Shown here in pieces: positions 1 through 8,615 of a stretch of 64,000 nucleotides of DNA. Position numbers and translations under genes: made by a program. Source of the stretch: Corallincola holothuriorum (GTDB lineage: Bacteria > Pseudomonadota > Gammaproteobacteria > Enterobacterales > Neiellaceae); NCBI RefSeq assembly GCF_003336225.1, contig NZ_QPID01000002.1, positions 310,001 through 374,000 of the forward strand, read 5' to 3'. The notes below the pieces were generated by a model. It was not told the DNA's origin. It did not search any database and saw only the letters and a list, made by a program, of their open reading frames with translations. Position 1 is the first letter of the stretch; every line of letters begins with the position of its first letter.

Positions 1-331
1 TTCCGCTAGTGGATGTTTTTTTGTTTATCAGTCGAGAGCCGCCAGTGCTGCTGTAGGAATATAAAGAGCAAGAAACGTTTCCTGCACTAGTTTCATCTTT
101 CACTACGATAGAGACACTGCTTAGACGGTTTGAGCTGCTAGTGCTAGTTATTGGACACCAGTAGGTGAGTGTTTTTGTTGTAAAGGTATTAACTACTGAA
201 CCGTTTGTTCGGTAGATGTTAGTTGGACTACTACAGTTGTGTCCTGGGAAGTTAAATTGTTCCGCATAACTGCTTGAACTGTAAAATACAACAGCGGCTA
301 GTGACCATTTAATCAATGATTTTGTGTTCAT
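1..331 (-). CDS. Exported protein of unknown function (C-terminus cut by window edge)
   Basis: Reading the minus strand from an ATG at 331, the frame stays open for 110 codons to the window edge, so only the N-terminal part is present. The first 23 residues form a clear signal peptide (two lysines, a hydrophobic stretch, then SYA before EQFNF), so the product is exported. The mature part is rich in Ser, Thr and Asn and contains several cysteines. An AGGA five bases before the ATG at 331 favours it over an in-frame ATG at 337. It lies 8 bases after the stop of the upstream membrane protein gene (340-861), so the two are probably co-transcribed. I do not recognise the family. Confidence 0.6.
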   Translation of the reverse strand, partial: MNTKSLIKWSLAAVVFYSSSSYAEQFNFPGHNCSSPTNIYRTNGSVVNTFTTKTLTYWCPITSTSSSNRLSSVSIVVKDETSAGNVSCSLYSYSSTGGSRLINKKTSTSG

Positions 332-339
332 TTTCATCC

Positions 340-861
340 TTAAATTTGTTCTACGACTATTTCTGAAAAGAAAAAGTCGCTTGATGGGGGTGATGAGATA
401 GTAAGCTCTATATCGTTGTCAAAAATCGCCACAATACCTTCTACTATTTGGGTTTGTGATAATGGCAAAGATGAATAGAATGAAATATAACAAGAAGTGT
501 TTTGACAGCTAATAGTGGATACTTCAACTCCGTTCACCTCCTGTAGTGAAAGCATATCGAGTAAACGGTCTTCGATTTTCTCAACTAGCTGGAGTTCATC
601 GGAAATAGTCCGATCTGAAATAAAGCTTAATAAAGAGTTAGCTTCTTTAGAGTTTGAGTGAATAAAGGTTTGGTGGTGAAGAGGAGGTGAGCCGTCATTA
701 TAAGAGGGGATAATGATAGTTTCTTTATTCAGAGATGTTTGGACTAGTTGACTACTGTTGTCAGTACTTTGTTCGTACACAAACATATGCACGCAGAAAT
801 AAATCAGGCTAATTACACTGATTATAAATGATATTCTCCATTTCATCTTTGCGTTTTTCAT
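340..861 (-). CDS. Membrane-anchored protein of unknown function
   Basis: About 173 residues when started at the ATG at 861; the frame is open further upstream to 945, but the upstream part does not look like a protein N-terminus. A basic start (MKNAKMKWR) is followed by one hydrophobic segment of about 18 residues, then a soluble, probably periplasmic domain with a Cys pair in the motif SCQNTSCYISF and no recognised catalytic motif. The overall form is a signal-anchored periplasmic protein. It lies just upstream of the exported protein gene at the left edge on the same strand. Start choice is uncertain because no strong ribosome-binding site is visible. Confidence 0.5.
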   Translation of the reverse strand: MKNAKMKWRISFIISVISLIYFCVHMFVYEQSTDNSSQLVQTSLNKETIIIPSYNDGSPPLHHQTFIHSNSKEANSLLSFISDRTISDELQLVEKIEDRLLDMLSLQEVNGVEVSTISCQNTSCYISFYSSLPLSQTQIVEGIVAIFDNDIELTISSPPSSDFFFSEIVVEQI

Positions 862-1040
862 TGGGATAATTCCGCAATTAAACAGTCCTTGTCTAAGACG
901 AAATTTAGTGCCTACAGCTGGTAATGTCAACTTAGTTAAATACATATTGAATAGACTAAGAATACATTCTTTCTCAAAATGGTTAGAGTTATTGCTCCTC
1001 AGAATGTGGTCTGCTGATAGATTAAAGCATAAAAATAGGG

Positions 1041-1436
1041 ATGTTTATGGGTTGTTCAAATGCGCTAAAAGTGGTTTCAGTTCTTGGTGTTGTGCATCTG
1101 CTGCTTTATCTGTTTCTGATTGCGCAATCAATGCTAGCGGGTGAGCCTTTGTCCACTGCTTGGGCTGTTCATATCGGTGTTGCTTTTGCTGTGGTCGTTT
1201 GGACTGGTCACAGGGTGGGGATGACGTTCTATGTGCGCTTGGTCTATTTGCTTGCGATACCGTCATACTCCCTGTATCGCTTTTCGGAGGTCGCAGCTGT
1301 TTATCAAGTGACCTCTTTTGACTGGGTATATCAGATCTTAACTTATGCATCGTTATATCTAGCTATTCCATTTCTAATTTTGGGTAAACGTTACTACTTG
1401 AATGAGACCAAAATACCAAGCGACGTTAATCCATAA
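1041..1436 (+). CDS. Small multi-pass membrane protein, unknown function
   Basis: 131 residues, very hydrophobic, with about four predicted transmembrane segments (roughly residues 8-30, 40-58, 65-80 and 100-118). Short polar loops and a polar C-terminal tail suggest an inner-membrane protein. The start may be the ATG at 1047, because AGGG lies 7 bases before it, whereas it directly abuts the ATG at 1041. The gene is followed 17 bases later by a small cytosolic ORF on the same strand. I do not recognise a family. Confidence 0.55.
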   Translation: MFMGCSNALKVVSVLGVVHLLLYLFLIAQSMLAGEPLSTAWAVHIGVAFAVVVWTGHRVGMTFYVRLVYLLAIPSYSLYRFSEVAAVYQVTSFDWVYQILTYASLYLAIPFLILGKRYYLNETKIPSDVNP

Positions 1437-1453
1437 GGTCGGAATAAATTAAC

Positions 1454-1720
1454 GTGAAAATAGAAAATATCGAGACCGAACGGGGCAACGAAATTCTGGC
1501 CGGACTGCGTAAAGCGGGTTGGAAAATCGCTAAGCAGTACAATCGGTTAGCTTTTGATAAAGGTATCGATTTTGATAGCTATACCTTAAAAAAATGTCAG
1601 CAAACGCTGCATTTTGAATGGAGCAACTGGTTTGAGTGGGAGATTGAAGGGGATGACGACGTGATCCAATCTCTGATAGTTTCTTTTCAGCTGAGCGAGA
1701 AAACTGCGAGCAAGCGTTGA
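1454..1720 (+). CDS. Small cytosolic protein of unknown function
   Basis: 88 residues from a GTG start, with a mixed charged composition rich in Trp (WKIAKQ, FEWSNWFEWEIEG) and no membrane segment or signal peptide. The gene sits 17 bases downstream of the small membrane protein gene on the same strand and probably shares its transcript. The clean frame and a composition like its neighbours make it a plausible gene, but the family is not recognised. Confidence 0.5.
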   Translation: MKIENIETERGNEILAGLRKAGWKIAKQYNRLAFDKGIDFDSYTLKKCQQTLHFEWSNWFEWEIEGDDDVIQSLIVSFQLSEKTASKR

Positions 1721-1918
1721 GCTGGCCCGTATCGGTTATGTTTATCTGTTACTTGAAGCTATTGCCGTATCTATATCAATGACTACCCCCATGCTGTCAT
1801 TGACCTGCTAGCCCCTCTGTTTTTCAACGTGTGGGGCGTTCATCTCGCCCATGTTCATGGCTTCTTCATGACCAACGCATTTTCCTGGATATGATGCGGT
1901 GAGTTATTGGTGCGGGAC

Positions 1919-2215
1919 TTAAATTGTTTCAATGAGGGTTTCGGTCACTATCTGTTGGAGTTTATCCGTTGTGCTGGGCTGAGGCGCTGCTGTGTATAAC
2001 CACCAACCGGCAGCAATAAGCAGTGCGGCTAGCAGCAACACACCATTAAACAGATGCAAGTAAAGCCGGATACGAGAACGACCTGCCCATTTGTTTTTCA
2101 TTTGCTGTCGGTAATGACCAGATATCAGGAATTGAAATGGCCGGCTGACGGCCATGATGCTGAAGATACACAGCTCAAGCATAAATGCGCCGATGGCGAC
2201 GACTAACTCTTCCAT
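1919..2215 (-). CDS. Small two-TM inner-membrane protein
   Basis: 98 residues with a hydrophobic N-terminal segment (about residues 3-23), a basic loop containing RQQMKNKWAGRSRIR, and a second hydrophobic segment (about 53-75). The positive loop between the two segments suggests it faces the cytoplasm. A short polar tail follows. It stands alone between convergent and same-strand neighbours; moeA ends 58 bases upstream. No family recognised. Confidence 0.55.
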   Translation of the reverse strand: MEELVVAIGAFMLELCIFSIMAVSRPFQFLISGHYRQQMKNKWAGRSRIRLYLHLFNGVLLLAALLIAAGWWLYTAAPQPSTTDKLQQIVTETLIETI

Positions 2216-2272
2216 AAGTTTTGCCCGATAGATTGTGGATGATTAGTGTTCTTGGCAGGAGAGCGTTCTTTC

Positions 2273-3517
2273 CTAGCGCAACCACTCCGCGAATGGTTCA
2301 AACCACACTTCATCCCCTTCAGCCTGATTGCCGCTCGCAGCAGGCAAAGGGACATAGCCGTTGGCCGAGACCATGGAGCTAAAGATCGCTGAGCCTTGGG
2401 CGCCAGTGGTAACTACTTGCCATTGGCCGGTATCGCTATCAAGGGTCGCTTCACCGCGCTGATAATCCTTGCGACCGGGGCGCTTGCGCAGGCCAGAGGT
2501 CAGTTTTGCGGGGTATTGGATGGCGGGCTCTGCCTGCCAGCCCATCATTTTCTGTAGCGTGGGCATCACCAGTTGATCACAGGTGACCACGGCAGAGACG
2601 GGATTTCCTGGTAAACCGAAAAACCGACTATTTGGCAGGGCACCAAAGGCAAAAGGTTTGCCTGGTTTGATGGCCAGTTTCCAAAAGCCAACCTGACCCA
2701 GCTGTTCTAGTAACAGTTTGGTGTAGTCGGCGTCACCAACTGAGACGCCACCGCTGGAAATGACCACGTCAGCTTCGCTATCTGCTTGTTGAAATACACT
2801 GCGCAGCTTGGCTTCGTCATCGGGTACCACGCCTAAGTCGAGTATGTCGACAGGCAGGCGTTGCAGCATGGCTTTGACGGCGATGCGGTTCGAATCGTAA
2901 ATCTCGCCTTTGCCGAGGATTTCTCCAGGCTGTTTTAGCTCATCGCCGGTCGAGAAGATAGCCACTTTGAGTTTGCGGTAGACCTTTACTTGCGCAATGC
3001 CGAGGCAGGCGAGTTGGCCTATGTGTCTGGGTGACAGGCGACAGCCCGGCGTCATGACGGTATCGCCGGTGCTGACATCTTCACCGCGGTAACGGACATT
3101 GCTATTGGCTTTGACGTTGGCAAAGCGGGCGTACTTTTTATCGTCTGTTTCGGTGAGTTCGGCGTTCTCCTGCATCACCACAGTGTCGAGCCCGGCGGGC
3201 AGCAGTGCACCCGTCATGATCCGCACACAGCCGCCAGCGGGAATGTCGCCAGCAAAGGGTTGGCCAGCAAGAGCGGTACCCACGACTGGCATGGGGATAT
3301 CCGCTGACAAGTCGGCAAAACGAAAGGCGTAACCGTCCATAGCAGAGTTGTCGAATGGTGGAATATCCAGAGGGGAGGCGACGGCTTCGGCAAGTATGCG
3401 ATCAAAGGCTTGCTCCAGTTCGCAGAACTCGGTTTCACTGACATTGGTAACATTCGCAGCCATCTCTGTCAGTGCTTGTTCCACGGGCATTAAGCCCGGC
3501 GCGTCACAACATCCCAT
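2273..3517 (-). CDS. moeA: Molybdopterin molybdenumtransferase MoeA
   Basis: 414 residues, the usual length for MoeA (E. coli 411). MoeA inserts molybdate into adenylylated molybdopterin in the last step of molybdenum cofactor synthesis, in the cytoplasm. Diagnostic stretches are visible: NSAMDGYA near residue 60, SGGVSVGDADYTK in the MoCF-binding domain, KPGKPFAFG, and GLPGNPVSAVV. The domain order is linker domain, MoCF-binding domain, then a C-terminal beta domain. No moeB or other cofactor gene adjoins it here. It follows two amidohydrolase genes on the same strand after a 76-base gap with a short hairpin. Confidence 0.95.
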   Translation of the reverse strand: MGCCDAPGLMPVEQALTEMAANVTNVSETEFCELEQAFDRILAEAVASPLDIPPFDNSAMDGYAFRFADLSADIPMPVVGTALAGQPFAGDIPAGGCVRIMTGALLPAGLDTVVMQENAELTETDDKKYARFANVKANSNVRYRGEDVSTGDTVMTPGCRLSPRHIGQLACLGIAQVKVYRKLKVAIFSTGDELKQPGEILGKGEIYDSNRIAVKAMLQRLPVDILDLGVVPDDEAKLRSVFQQADSEADVVISSGGVSVGDADYTKLLLEQLGQVGFWKLAIKPGKPFAFGALPNSRFFGLPGNPVSAVVTCDQLVMPTLQKMMGWQAEPAIQYPAKLTSGLRKRPGRKDYQRGEATLDSDTGQWQVVTTGAQGSAIFSSMVSANGYVPLPAASGNQAEGDEVWFEPFAEWLR

Positions 3518-3546
3518 GACTTGTTCCTTTCTGGCTAACTGGCGTA

Positions 3547-3568
3547 ACGCGGGCTGCTAAGCCCGCTT
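3547..3568 (-). terminator. Hairpin between amidohydrolase operon and moeA
   Basis: A 7-bp GC-rich inverted repeat (3549-3555 pairing with 3560-3566, loop of four) lies between the amidohydrolase stop and the moeA start on the minus strand. There is no clear T-run after it, so it is only a weak terminator or attenuator candidate. Confidence 0.3.
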
Positions 3569-3593
3569 GAACGGTTGGAGCACCCGGCGCAGA

Positions 3594-4907
3594 TTAATGC
3601 GTCGCCGGGCGCTGCTTGTATTTGTTGTACAGCTGGGTCTGCCGGTTATTCAGATCCACTTCACGGCCATCAATCAACATGGTGGTAATGGGGTGGCCGC
3701 TGTAATCAAGAATATCGCCGGGGGCGATAATCAGGCTGGCCTGCTTACCGGGACGCAGCGAACCAAGTTTATCGTCGACGCCGAGTATCTCTGCGGCGGA
3801 CAGTGTCACCGCTTGCAGTGCTTGCTCTGGGGTTAAGCCATAAGCCACCGCCTGACCCGCAGCAAAAGGCAGGTTACGTACGTCCCAGTTGCCTTCGTTG
3901 TGGTAAGCAATGGCGTACTTGATACCGAGAGATTGTAGCCGTGCCGGGCCGCCATACGCGCTGTCGTAGCTGGCGTCTTCTTTAAATGGCTGACCAACGC
4001 TGTGGGTGTAGATCACCGGAATATTAAAGCGCAGCAGTTGTACGGCAACTTGATCCGCTTCTGCGCCGCCGACGAGCACCATGCGCACCTTTTCACGCTG
4101 GGCGAAAGCGATTGCCTGTGCGATGTCTCGTGCGTCATCGGCATGGATAAACAGTGGCTGCGCCCCGTTGAGGATCTGGGTCATCGCTTGCCAGCGCTGG
4201 TCAACGGCTTGCACTTGATCAACGCGGAAGCTCTTAAAGTAGCGGCGCGCTTGATCAAAGGCCGTTTGTAGCTGCGCTAATTTTTCCTGGTATTTTTCCC
4301 GCTGCTCTTCTGGCGATTGTGACGAACGGGCTTGGTCACGGATCTTAATGGTGGGCCAGCGTAAGTGGATACCGACTCGGTCTATGACTAATGCGTCTAA
4401 ATTATCCCAGCCATCGAGCTGCATTAAGCTGGAGCCACCACTGAGTAAACCACGCTGAGGTACGACCTGGGCATAGCCTATGCCGTTACTGCGGGTAGTG
4501 GTATTTAGCTCTGAATCAGCATTAAATGCCACATAGCCGGTGACATTGGGGTTGATACTTCCCACCTCGGCGATATCGTCGCTAGCGCGTACTGCGTCGA
4601 TCTCAAGCAGGCCGAGGGTGGTATCCAGGGCGATCAATGTGGGGTAGATAGATTGGCCGTTGGCGTTAATCACTTTAGCACCTGTGGGTGCCGGGATCTG
4701 TGGCTCCAGCGCTGTGATCATGCCGCCTTCAATCAGCAGATCGTAGGCTTTGAGTACTTCGCCATCCCCGGTATGGATATTGCCATCCTGGATCAACAGC
4801 GATTGTTGCTGCTGAACTCCCGGTAACTGGGTATGGCTCGATGCAGACCAGGGCAGGAGGCTGCATAACAGGGCTATCAGGGTAATGGCTTTCGTTGTCA
4901 TCTTCAT
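3594..4907 (-). CDS. Exported amidohydrolase-family protein with degenerate metal site
   Basis: 437 residues with a signal peptide (hydrophobic residues 7-24, then SASSHTQ), so periplasmic or secreted. It has the amidohydrolase arrangement: an N-terminal beta-sandwich half, a barrel, and a C-terminal closure with LGVDDKLGSLRPGKQASLII. In active family members the first barrel strand ends in a metal-binding HxH; here the corresponding stretch reads IYPTLIALDTTLG, so that pair is missing. It starts 2 bases after the stop of the larger amidohydrolase gene and is surely co-expressed with it. It may be a non-catalytic or structural partner. Substrate unknown. Confidence 0.8.
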   Translation of the reverse strand: MKMTTKAITLIALLCSLLPWSASSHTQLPGVQQQQSLLIQDGNIHTGDGEVLKAYDLLIEGGMITALEPQIPAPTGAKVINANGQSIYPTLIALDTTLGLLEIDAVRASDDIAEVGSINPNVTGYVAFNADSELNTTTRSNGIGYAQVVPQRGLLSGGSSLMQLDGWDNLDALVIDRVGIHLRWPTIKIRDQARSSQSPEEQREKYQEKLAQLQTAFDQARRYFKSFRVDQVQAVDQRWQAMTQILNGAQPLFIHADDARDIAQAIAFAQREKVRMVLVGGAEADQVAVQLLRFNIPVIYTHSVGQPFKEDASYDSAYGGPARLQSLGIKYAIAYHNEGNWDVRNLPFAAGQAVAYGLTPEQALQAVTLSAAEILGVDDKLGSLRPGKQASLIIAPGDILDYSGHPITTMLIDGREVDLNNRQTQLYNKYKQRPATH

Positions 4908-4909
4908 GA

Positions 4910-7900
4910 TTAGTGCCCTCCTACGTGATGCTGATGGGTCTGTTTCCAGATGTCATGCTGGGTGTCACAGTGCCAGCTTGGTTGATCGATTTTGTAGCTG
5001 GCACCCGCGGTGTCGCGGTCATCTTCAGCATGGCCATTGTCGCCTGCCAATATTTTTTGAATCAGCAATTGCTTCTCTTTGGCTTGTTGTTGGCGCATGA
5101 CTTTATCCCGTTGGCGATCAAAGTAGCGCTGACCGGCTACCCAGGTCACTTCGGCACGGGCATAGCTGGACATTGGGTTGTGGTTCCAAAGGACGATATC
5201 TGCCTGTTTACCCTCTTCTAAGCTGCCGACTTGGTCATCGATTTTCAGCTGTATGGCTGGATTAAGGGTGACTAACTGCCAAGCCTGTTCTGGCTTCATA
5301 TCGCAATACATCATCGATTTCGCCGCTTCTTGATTCAGGCGGCGGATCAGGTCTTCACTGTCGGAATTAATACTGACATTGACGCCGCGTTGCTGCATCA
5401 AGCAGGCGTTTTGCGGGATCGCGTCGTAAACCTCAAATTTGTAGGCCCACCAATCGGCAAACGTGGAGGCCGTGGCACCATGTTTGGCTAGACTGTCAGC
5501 CACTTTGTAGCCCTCTAAGGCGTGGGTAAAGGTTTGTACGGTAAAGCCAAAATCATCGGCGACCTGCAGTAGTGCAAGCATCTCGGAGGCGACATACGAG
5601 TGAGGATGAATAAAGCGTTCACTATTGAGGATCTCTACCAGTGCTTCCATTCGGTAGTCGGTACGCGGAGGCAGGGTATCGCGCTTCGCTCGACGTCCTA
5701 AATCGTTATACGCTTTATGTTTGGCTTCATACTCTTTTGCGGCCTGGAAGTAGTCACGAATAATCGCTTCTACCCCTAATCGGCTTTGTGGATAGCGAAT
5801 ATCAAAGCGATCCCCCCAACCTGACTGCTTGACGTTTTCGCCCAGAGCAAATTTGATGCTGGCGGGTGCTCCTTTGAATTTTAGTGCCTCGGCCGTTGCT
5901 CCCCAACGTAGTTGGATCACTTGTGCTTGACCGCCGATGGGGTTAGCTGAGCCGTGCAATAGGTGAGCAGAGGTGACGCCGCCAGCCAATGCACGGTAGA
6001 TGTTGGGATCTTCTGGATCGAGCACATCACCGATCCGCACTTCGGAGGTGACGGCATCAGAAGCTTCGTTGACGCCGTGGCTGATCGCTAAGTGACTGTG
6101 TGCATCAATAATGCCTGCGGTTAGGTGTTTACCTTGGGCATCAATAACCAGGTAGCCGCTGGGTGTATCGAGATCTTGGCCGATCTCTTCAATTTCACCG
6201 TTGGCGAATAGCAGATCGCTGTTCTGAAGATTGCCCTTATCAGTCGAGGTCCAGATCGTGGCATTTTTGATGTGTACCTTTTCTACGCTCGGTACCTGTG
6301 TCAGACCAAAAGCACGGTTAGGGTAGGTGAGTTGCCCAATATAGTTGGCTTCGTTAATCGTTGGTTTGACGGCTGTTTTCTGTTTGCCGCCGCTGGCGAT
6401 CGCTAGCAGGGCATGGGGCTTGCCGCTCCCGTCAATCATCTGGCCGAGCAACTTTTCTTTATGGCGTTCTAAGGCAAAACGACTAACACCGGGAAAGCCA
6501 ATCTGTTCTAGTTCGGCACTAAAGCGTAAGCGATCGCTGAACAGGTTCAGTGAACTGATTGCCAATGTGGTTTGTTCATGCAGCAGTTCGCCGTGTAGGT
6601 TGCCATCGCTGTACTCAAAACTCAGGGTGAGCGGTTTACCATCAATCTCAAGGCGGTACTGACCGGCCAGTAGTTGTGGTGTAGTCGGATCCAAGAGTTG
6701 CTGTTGCCCTTGCAACCAAACTTGGCGAATTTCGCCGCCAGCAAATAGATCCCCTGATGTGATGACTAAATCTGCTCGGTAACCGGGAGCGATACGACCC
6801 AACTGATCGCTGACGCCTGCCAACTGTGCTGGCACCAGCGTCAGTGCGGCAAGCGCGTCATCGGCTTTCAGGCCGTGAGTCATCGCCTGTTTTAAGTTCT
6901 GCCAAAAGCTGCCATTGCTACCCTCACGGGTGAGTGCAAATGGGATCTTGGCGTTGGCGAGCGCGGCGGGGTTACCAGGAGCGCGCTCCCAATGGCGTAA
7001 CTTCGCCAATGTCACATCGGCGGCATCATCCAGGCTATCTACTGTCGGAGCATCTGGAAAGTTAAGAGGGAGCACTATATTGACGCCGCTGGCTTTAATC
7101 TCTCTTAGGCGGCCGTATTCGTAATGACTGCCTAAAGCGGTGAGCGGCACGTCGAACTCATTAAACAGGCCGGCGGCGCGCAATAACATCAGGTCATCGG
7201 TGGTTTTAAACACTATGCCACGCTCTGCGATCTCGCTCAGTCCTGCCAGCGCTGCGTTGTACTCTATCGCTAGGTTGGTTGCGCCTTGTTGTTTATGCGC
7301 AGCGGTATACCACTGCGCATCGGTCAGGGTTTGGCGGATCAGTGAGATGCTACCCATCAAGGAGGTGGGGTAAGCCTGCTCCGATGTTCCTTTATCAAAA
7401 CTGCCAAAGTACTGAGCTTGTGCCCGATAAACCAGGTCATTGGGTAAACCATCAGCCAAACTGATCAACATGCCTCGACCTTGCAGAATGCCGTCAAAAC
7501 GGGCGCTCTGAACGGCAGTAAAGCCATCTTGGATCCAACTTTGTGCGTTGTCTGGACTGGGTTCGAACCTGTCTATCCAGCTAATCTGGCTATGGATGGC
7601 ATCGTTGCTGGCATTACCTCCTTTACGATGGGCATCGTAGATAGGCTCTTCATCGTGATGGCCATTGCCTGAATAGGGTTCAACGCCATATTGGGTATAG
7701 AGGTCAATAAATCCCGGATAGATAAAATGGCCTTTAAGATCGATGATGGTTGCGCCTGGTGGCACATCACCATCTTCGATCACCCGTTGAATACGCTCAT
7801 CTTCTAGTATCAGGGTGGCATTCGGGATCCGTTTGCCAGGCTCTGTCACCACCGTGGCGTTGACCAAAGCAAACAGGGTCGGCGTGTTCTCATGCAACCC

Positions 7901-7999
7901 CTGGTTCGGAGTTGTTTGGTCGGCGAATACTGCTGGTACAGACAGTACCCCGCATAACAGCCACGCGATACTACGAGTGTGGTGCAAAACTGGGAACAT
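4910..7999 (-). CDS. Exported tandem amidohydrolase-family protein
   Basis: 1029 residues with a signal peptide (cleavage near AVFA-DQ, residue 26). Two amidohydrolase modules lie in tandem: about 35-440 and 575-1000, joined by a beta-rich segment. The first has YTQ at residues 101-103 where HxH is expected and is probably inactive. The second keeps HSH at 634-636 after GIIDA, a later His in TFTHALEGY, and an Asp in NSDSEDL, so it should bind metal and hydrolyse an amide or cyclic substrate. The C-terminus has LNPAIQLKIDDQVGSLEEGKQADIVLW, typical of the family. The product probably works in the periplasm with the 437-residue protein encoded just downstream. Confidence 0.85.
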   Translation of the reverse strand: MFPVLHHTRSIAWLLCGVLSVPAVFADQTTPNQGLHENTPTLFALVNATVVTEPGKRIPNATLILEDERIQRVIEDGDVPPGATIIDLKGHFIYPGFIDLYTQYGVEPYSGNGHHDEEPIYDAHRKGGNASNDAIHSQISWIDRFEPSPDNAQSWIQDGFTAVQSARFDGILQGRGMLISLADGLPNDLVYRAQAQYFGSFDKGTSEQAYPTSLMGSISLIRQTLTDAQWYTAAHKQQGATNLAIEYNAALAGLSEIAERGIVFKTTDDLMLLRAAGLFNEFDVPLTALGSHYEYGRLREIKASGVNIVLPLNFPDAPTVDSLDDAADVTLAKLRHWERAPGNPAALANAKIPFALTREGSNGSFWQNLKQAMTHGLKADDALAALTLVPAQLAGVSDQLGRIAPGYRADLVITSGDLFAGGEIRQVWLQGQQQLLDPTTPQLLAGQYRLEIDGKPLTLSFEYSDGNLHGELLHEQTTLAISSLNLFSDRLRFSAELEQIGFPGVSRFALERHKEKLLGQMIDGSGKPHALLAIASGGKQKTAVKPTINEANYIGQLTYPNRAFGLTQVPSVEKVHIKNATIWTSTDKGNLQNSDLLFANGEIEEIGQDLDTPSGYLVIDAQGKHLTAGIIDAHSHLAISHGVNEASDAVTSEVRIGDVLDPEDPNIYRALAGGVTSAHLLHGSANPIGGQAQVIQLRWGATAEALKFKGAPASIKFALGENVKQSGWGDRFDIRYPQSRLGVEAIIRDYFQAAKEYEAKHKAYNDLGRRAKRDTLPPRTDYRMEALVEILNSERFIHPHSYVASEMLALLQVADDFGFTVQTFTHALEGYKVADSLAKHGATASTFADWWAYKFEVYDAIPQNACLMQQRGVNVSINSDSEDLIRRLNQEAAKSMMYCDMKPEQAWQLVTLNPAIQLKIDDQVGSLEEGKQADIVLWNHNPMSSYARAEVTWVAGQRYFDRQRDKVMRQQQAKEKQLLIQKILAGDNGHAEDDRDTAGASYKIDQPSWHCDTQHDIWKQTHQHHVGGH

Positions 8000-8255
8000 T
8001 CAGCTTTCTCTCTGGCTAATTTTTGTGGTTAGCTCTGTTGCCGAGCTATCTCTGGAATTTCGTTGTTACTGCACGAAATGGAGCTTATGACTGACAGGCT
8101 GAATGCTTTGTCAGTCAATCGCCGGAAACGGCCTGCTGAGACAGGGACTTGGCGACATTGTGCGCAACTAGTGACCTGCATGTTAATCATTCAGGCCGGT
8201 GGTCGGCAAGTCTGTGGAGAAATTTGTCTAGCGATAATCTCCGCTGATCGTGAAA
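8000..8255. other. Intergenic region, nothing recognised
   Basis: 256 bases upstream of the tandem amidohydrolase gene. It presumably contains that gene's promoter, but I see no convincing sigma70 pair, repeat or RNA structure. Confidence 0.4.
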
Positions 8256-8573
8256 CTATTTAAAAAAGATAGGCAGGATAAGGGTTTGCACTAAGGTAAG
8301 GCCAACGACCATGACCCAGCCTCGGGCAAACATTTTTGGCCACTTTGACACATGCTCGGCGGCGCGCCACAAGCCAGTGAGCGACCAGACAAAGAACGCC
8401 AGCCAGATCGGTATCAACAGGAAGGATGCCCAGACATATCCCGCCACGGGCATAGTGCGAGATAACAGATGCCCCAAGGCGAACAGGGTTGCCCAGCCGC
8501 CGAGGTGAAAACCGAAAAAAGTCACTGCCAGTGGCAGCTCACCGCGCCACATTCGGCCTACATAGCTCATCAC
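8256..8573 (-). CDS. Small multi-pass membrane protein downstream of RND permease
   Basis: 105 residues with about three predicted membrane segments (roughly 15-35, 43-67 and 86-103), including FFGFHLGGWATLFALGHLL. It begins 42 bases after the end of the RND permease gene on the same strand, so it is likely the third gene of that efflux operon. An initiator Met at position 1 or 2 is possible. Small accessory membrane proteins accompany some RND pumps, but I do not recognise this one, and a role in efflux is inference from position only. Confidence 0.6.
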   Translation of the reverse strand: MMSYVGRMWRGELPLAVTFFGFHLGGWATLFALGHLLSRTMPVAGYVWASFLLIPIWLAFFVWSLTGLWRAAEHVSKWPKMFARGWVMVVGLTLVQTLILPIFFK

Positions 8574-8615
8574 TTATACCCATCTCATGATTATTGCTCG
8601 GCAGGATAACAAAAA

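Noticed and set aside
1045-1350. Open frame on the minus strand opposite the small membrane protein gene
   Set aside because: The plus-strand frame has membrane-protein structure; the opposite frame is Gln/Ser/Lys-rich and featureless.
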